Shown: positions 5,521-7,758 of the stretch, one piece after another
Position numbering within the stretch: position 1 is the first letter of the stretch
How the letters are laid out: the number at the start of each line of letters is the position of its first letter
Assembly: GCA_945873015.1 (NCBI GenBank)
Contig: CAMCBY010000186.1
Location: forward strand, 1-7,758
Direction of reading: 5' to 3'
Length of the DNA: 7,758 nt
Origin: Klebsiella pneumoniae
GTDB taxonomy: Bacteria; Pseudomonadota; Gammaproteobacteria; Ga0077536
Notes under the pieces: model-generated
Seen by the model: only the letters and a program-made list of their open reading frames with translations
The model's database searches: none
Told to the model about the DNA's origin: nothing
Translations under genes and position numbers: made by a program

Positions 5521-6591
5521 ATGCACCGTCAGTTGGCCCACTTCCGACGCATCGCTTGCCTCGGCCTGCCGCCGCAGGCCGCAGTGGTGGCCTTGCTGGA
5601 TGCTTTGCATAACCTGGTACCTTCTTTGTTCAATCGTTTCGGTTTTGCCGATCAGGATCTGCGCATCACCAACGGCTACTGCGAAGATCCGGCCTGCTAC
5701 CAATTTGTCGCCCCGTATTTTTCCGAGTTCGACGGCAAGATGGACTATTGGCCGGCAGTTAAAGACTCTCTGCGTCGTGGTCCAGGCGTCGGTTATTACC
5801 TGCCTTATCAGACACCTCGGTTCTATCAGTCGGCCTATTACAACGAGATCGAACGGCCGCTGGGCTCTTACCACCAATTAGATGCCACCGTCGGCGATGG
5901 TCAGCGTGTCTACGGCAACATGGTCTTGTCGCGCGCCAAGGGTTGCGAATTCAGCAGAGATGAACGCCGCTTGTTAGCGCAAACGCTGCCTTATTTTGCC
6001 CACGCAATGGGCGCCCCGGGCGAGACCCAAGCGGTGTCTGCCGATGGCACGCGCACAACGGCGGTGGTGATGGTCGATGCAGACGGCACGGTACAGTACG
6101 CCGACAAATTAGGACTGCGTTATTTGTGGATGCTGGCCCATGATGATCTGACGGCGACCGCCATCACCTCCAAGATCATGATGCACGCCGATGCTATCGC
6201 CGCCATCGTCGCACGGCTGGCTTGCGTTCAAGAACAGCGCAGCACGGCCCCGCCTTCGCTCTCCGTCCGGAGCGGCTGGGGTAATTTTAAGTTGCGGGCC
6301 GAGCCTCTCTTTGGTCAGCCCGGCACTTCGGCCCTGGTCCGGGTGCTGATTGAACACATTGAACCCAGTGCTCTGGCGCTGAGCCGCAGGTTTAACGAGC
6401 TGGGACTTACAGCGCGTCAGCAGGACGTCTGCGAGCGGATGATCAAGGGCCTGACCCAAGCGGAAATCGCACTGCAGATGGGGCTGCGGCCATCGACCAT
6501 CAATGAGTACATCCAGACGCTCTACCTCAAGCTCAAGGTGCGCAACCGCCAGGAGTTGTTGCAGACCCTGTTGAGGGTAGCGTTCGATTAA
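5521..6591 (+). CDS. LuxR-type helix-turn-helix transcriptional regulator
   Basis: The 356-residue product carries a C-terminal GerE/LuxR DNA-binding domain at about 293-350: LGLTARQQDVCERMIKGLTQ, then AEIALQMGLRPSTINEYIQT and LYLKLKVRNRQEL. The usual LTxRE glutamate is Gln (ARQQ), and the common TVxxH of the recognition helix is TINEY, so DNA preference may be atypical. Residues 1-165 form an unassigned N-terminal domain rich in Tyr and Phe (YYLPYQTPRFYQSAYYNE). Residues about 179-205 (TTAVVMVDADGTVQYADKLG) have a PAS-like strand-turn-strand pattern. There is no response-regulator receiver domain and no clear acyl-homoserine-lactone pocket signature. Only a purine-rich AGAAAAG precedes the ATG, a weak ribosome binding site. 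A GC-rich hairpin follows the gene, so it is probably transcribed alone. The target is unknown; the VPxPA-CTERM gene 268 bp downstream is a candidate. Confidence 0.85.
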   Translation: MHRQLAHFRRIACLGLPPQAAVVALLDALHNLVPSLFNRFGFADQDLRITNGYCEDPACYQFVAPYFSEFDGKMDYWPAVKDSLRRGPGVGYYLPYQTPRFYQSAYYNEIERPLGSYHQLDATVGDGQRVYGNMVLSRAKGCEFSRDERRLLAQTLPYFAHAMGAPGETQAVSADGTRTTAVVMVDADGTVQYADKLGLRYLWMLAHDDLTATAITSKIMMHADAIAAIVARLACVQEQRSTAPPSLSVRSGWGNFKLRAEPLFGQPGTSALVRVLIEHIEPSALALSRRFNELGLTARQQDVCERMIKGLTQAEIALQMGLRPSTINEYIQTLYLKLKVRNRQELLQTLLRVAFD

Positions 6592-6603
6592 ACAGCGCCG
6601 TTT

Positions 6604-6631
6604 CAGCCCGCCGCGTCGCCGCGGCGGGCTG
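6604..6631 (+). terminator. Perfect 12-bp GC hairpin after the LuxR-type gene
   Basis: CAGCCCGCCGCG (6604-6615) pairs exactly with CGCGGCGGGCTG (6620-6631) around the loop TCGC, 12 bp past the stop codon. No T-run follows (CCCTACTG). It very probably marks the 3' end of the regulator mRNA, by intrinsic or factor-assisted termination. Confidence 0.55.
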
Positions 6632-6670
6632 CCCTACTGAAGTGGGAGTAGTTGGCAATTCGACCAAAAC

Positions 6671-6686
6671 CCCTGTAGCTACAGGG
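6671..6686. promoter_or_regulatory. Exact 16-bp palindrome, candidate operator
   Basis: CCCTGTAGCTACAGGG is a perfect palindrome with no spacer, located between the LuxR-type gene and the VPxPA-CTERM gene. Its half-sites (CCTGTA/TACAGG) look like those of the lux box (ACCTGTA-N6-TACAGGT), but only 2 bp separate them instead of 6. A poor promoter-like pair, TTGGCA (6652-6657) and TAGCTA (6676-6681, 18 bp apart), would place the palindrome over the -10 box. Because it is short, fully symmetric and lies in a leader region, an operator is more likely than a terminator. Confidence 0.4.
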
Positions 6687-6859
6687 ATGCGCCAAGCCCG
6701 TCCCTCTCGGTAGTGTCCATAAAACATGCCGCGCCCAGCTCGCCAGGCAAAACCGAGGCCCGGTCGCCGACCCGACGACTCACGCTCACTAGCCCTTGCG
6801 AGCAATTGCGCGATCGAGTGGCGGCGCGCTTCCAGCAACTTACTGATAGAGGATGCACC

Positions 6860-7504
6860 ATGAAACTTGTAACGAGCTGCGCCCTGGTTGCCCTGACCCT
6901 GGCAGTCGGCGCAACCGATGCCCTGGCGGCAACAGCCGTCTTCGGCAGCAAACTTTCGCAAAACACAACGGGTCTGGCCGACTCGCTTTTCCTCGGTGCT
7001 CCGAACGGCGACTCTAGCAACGGCGGCGTCAATTGGGCTGGCATCGGCGGCCAAATTCTCACCTTCGACTTCGAGAACATTCGCATCGTTAACGGCGCGG
7101 GAGGCGATTTCAACATTTACGAAGTTGATTTCGGCGCGTCGGAATTTAATGCCATCAGCGTGGCGGTCAGCGAAGACGGCACCAACTTTTTCACCCTCGC
7201 CAACAGTGCACCTTCGCGCGTGGCTATCGTGCCCGTCGATAACGACCCTGGGCACACGGACAATAGCTTCGCGCAGGCTTATGACATTGCCGCCTCCGGC
7301 TTCACCGCGGTGCGTTTTGTCCGTATCGACGGCGCCGGTAGCGGCTCTGCCGGCGGTACTACCGGCTTCGACTTCGACGCCATCGGTGCCGTGAACTTCG
7401 AGCAAGTCGCGGCTGTGCCCGTGCCGGCCGCCGCCTGGCTGCTGAGTTCGGCGCTGGCAGGCCTCGGTCTGGCACGTCGCCGCAAGGCTACGAGCGCGGT
7501 TTAA
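6860..7504 (+). CDS. VPxPA-CTERM (PEP-CTERM variant) envelope protein
   Basis: The 214-residue product has an N-terminal signal peptide (MKLVTSCALVALTLAVGATD, cleavage probably after ALA at 21-23) and a C-terminal sorting tag: VPVPAAAWLLSSALAGLGLA (186-205), then an Arg-rich end (ARRRK). This is the VPLPA/PEP-CTERM layout of motif, transmembrane helix and basic tail, recognised by exosortase-type enzymes and usually linked to extracellular polysaccharide. The mature domain is beta-rich (GGQILTFDFENIRI, DFNIYEVDFGASEFNAISVA, VSEDGTNFF, FDFDAIGAVN) and resembles the galactose-binding-like jelly rolls of other CTERM proteins. I cannot name a ligand. I chose the ATG at 6860 for its AGAGGA site six bases upstream and because it places the signal peptide at the N-terminus; the frame stays open back to 6713 without family character. 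No exosortase or exopolysaccharide gene lies in the window. Confidence 0.85.
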   Translation: MKLVTSCALVALTLAVGATDALAATAVFGSKLSQNTTGLADSLFLGAPNGDSSNGGVNWAGIGGQILTFDFENIRIVNGAGGDFNIYEVDFGASEFNAISVAVSEDGTNFFTLANSAPSRVAIVPVDNDPGHTDNSFAQAYDIAASGFTAVRFVRIDGAGSGSAGGTTGFDFDAIGAVNFEQVAAVPVPAAAWLLSSALAGLGLARRRKATSAV

Positions 7505-7520
7505 CGCCCATCTGCAGTTG

Positions 7521-7552
7521 GCCGCTCGCCCCCTTAGCAGTGGGCGGGCGGC
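7521..7552 (+). terminator. Hairpin after the VPxPA-CTERM gene
   Basis: GCCGCTCGCCC (7521-7531) pairs with GGGCGGGCGGC (7542-7552) with one G-U pair, giving an 11-bp stem and a 10-nt loop, 16 bp past the stop codon. It is followed by AAGCTCGG with no T-run. It is probably a 3'-end structure. Confidence 0.45.
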
Positions 7553-7568
7553 AAGCTCGGCAGCCCAG

Positions 7569-7652
7569 AATCAGGGAGGCAGAGTTGTTGAAAATACCGG
7601 CTACGCTAGTGGCAGGGGCAAACTTCATGTTCAACAACTCTGACCCCTGATT
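7569..7652. repeat. 84-bp inverted-repeat element, MITE- or REP-like
   Basis: The left arm (7569-7592, AATCAGGG-AGG-CAGAGTTGTTGAA) and the right arm (7630-7652, TTCAACAACTCTG-ACC-CCTGATT) are inverted copies. The outer 7-8 bp and inner 13 bp match exactly, and only the 2-3 bases between them differ, with one base inserted or lost. A 37-nt spacer separates the arms. CTCTGACCCCTGATT-type ends often flank small IS200-like/REP-associated tyrosine transposase genes in gammaproteobacteria, so this looks like a non-autonomous hairpin element. It could also act as a terminator. Confidence 0.55.
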
Positions 7653-7704
7653 TCACTCGTCACCTCATAGCACGCCATCGCCGATTGCCTTTCGAGCTCC
7701 GACA

Positions 7705-7734
7705 TTGAGGAAACTTGCGCCGCTCGCATATAGT
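7705..7734 (+). promoter_or_regulatory. Sigma70-like promoter pointing out of the window
   Basis: TTGAGG (7705-7710) and TATAGT (7729-7734) are 18 bp apart; they match four of six and five of six consensus positions. The pair directs transcription rightward beyond the window end. No coding start is visible in the remaining 24 bases. Confidence 0.4.
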
Positions 7735-7758
7735 GCGCGCGACCATAGCTGGGGCATT

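Noticed and set aside
6671..6686. Canonical lux box
   Set aside because: The half-sites are similar, but their spacing is 2 bp instead of 6 and the outer bases differ, so it is listed only as a palindromic operator candidate.
6816..6835. Sigma54 promoter before the CTERM gene (TGGCGGCGCGCTTCC)
   Set aside because: The essential GC of the -12 element is CC here. PEP-CTERM genes can be sigma54-dependent, but this site does not meet the consensus.
6533..7405. 290-codon open frame on the - strand across the CTERM gene and the regulator end
   Set aside because: It runs through the terminator hairpin, the palindrome and the CTERM coding region and shows no domain; the + strand gene has a signal peptide and sorting tag.

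Overview
The window reads as chromosomal DNA of a GC-rich Gram-negative bacterium, most likely a gammaproteobacterium. The evidence is indirect: an exported amidohydrolase with a signal peptide, a lipoprotein, an RTX protein with a serralysin-type C-terminus, a VPxPA-CTERM (PEP-CTERM variant) envelope protein, and REP-like intergenic palindromes of the kind common in gammaproteobacteria. No tRNA, rRNA, CRISPR array, phage gene or intact transposase is visible. I find six intact genes and one decayed gene.

Layout. 1-218: AT-rich gene-free DNA ending in a hairpin that probably terminates the leftward amidohydrolase gene. 219-1925 (-): exported YtcJ-type metal-dependent amidohydrolase. 2071-3159 (+): luciferase-like flavin-dependent monooxygenase, divergent from the amidohydrolase across 145 bp. 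3160-3297: two hairpins between convergent genes. 3298-4209 (-): small RTX protein with ten nonapeptide repeats and a C-terminus ending Asp-Phe-Ile-Leu, the usual shape of a type I secretion signal. 4210-4415: divergent regulatory region with two overlapping exact dyads. 4416-4811 (+): small lipoprotein. 4812-5520: about 700 bp without an intact gene. It holds a perfect 15-bp hairpin, a leftward gene remnant resembling the C-terminus of a CaiB/BaiF CoA-transferase, and a nested REP-like repeat. 5521-6591 (+): LuxR-type HTH regulator. 6592-6859: a terminator-like hairpin and an exact 16-bp palindrome. 6860-7504 (+): VPxPA-CTERM protein. 7505-7758: a hairpin, an 84-bp inverted-repeat element and a good sigma70-like promoter pointing out of the window.

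How the genes may work together. The amidohydrolase and the monooxygenase are the only pair with a plausible shared task, namely catabolism of a small organic compound, and this rests only on their divergent arrangement. The CoA-transferase remnant fits a genome that once carried more acyl-CoA catabolic genes here. The RTX protein, the lipoprotein and the VPxPA-CTERM protein are all envelope or secreted proteins. The LuxR-type regulator lies upstream of the VPxPA-CTERM gene with a perfect palindrome between them, which makes local control possible but unproven. I see no complete new defence or biosynthetic system. The most interesting items are the RTX protein with an unassigned N-terminal domain, the regulator/palindrome/CTERM arrangement, and the decayed, repeat-bearing interval at 4.8-5.5 kb.
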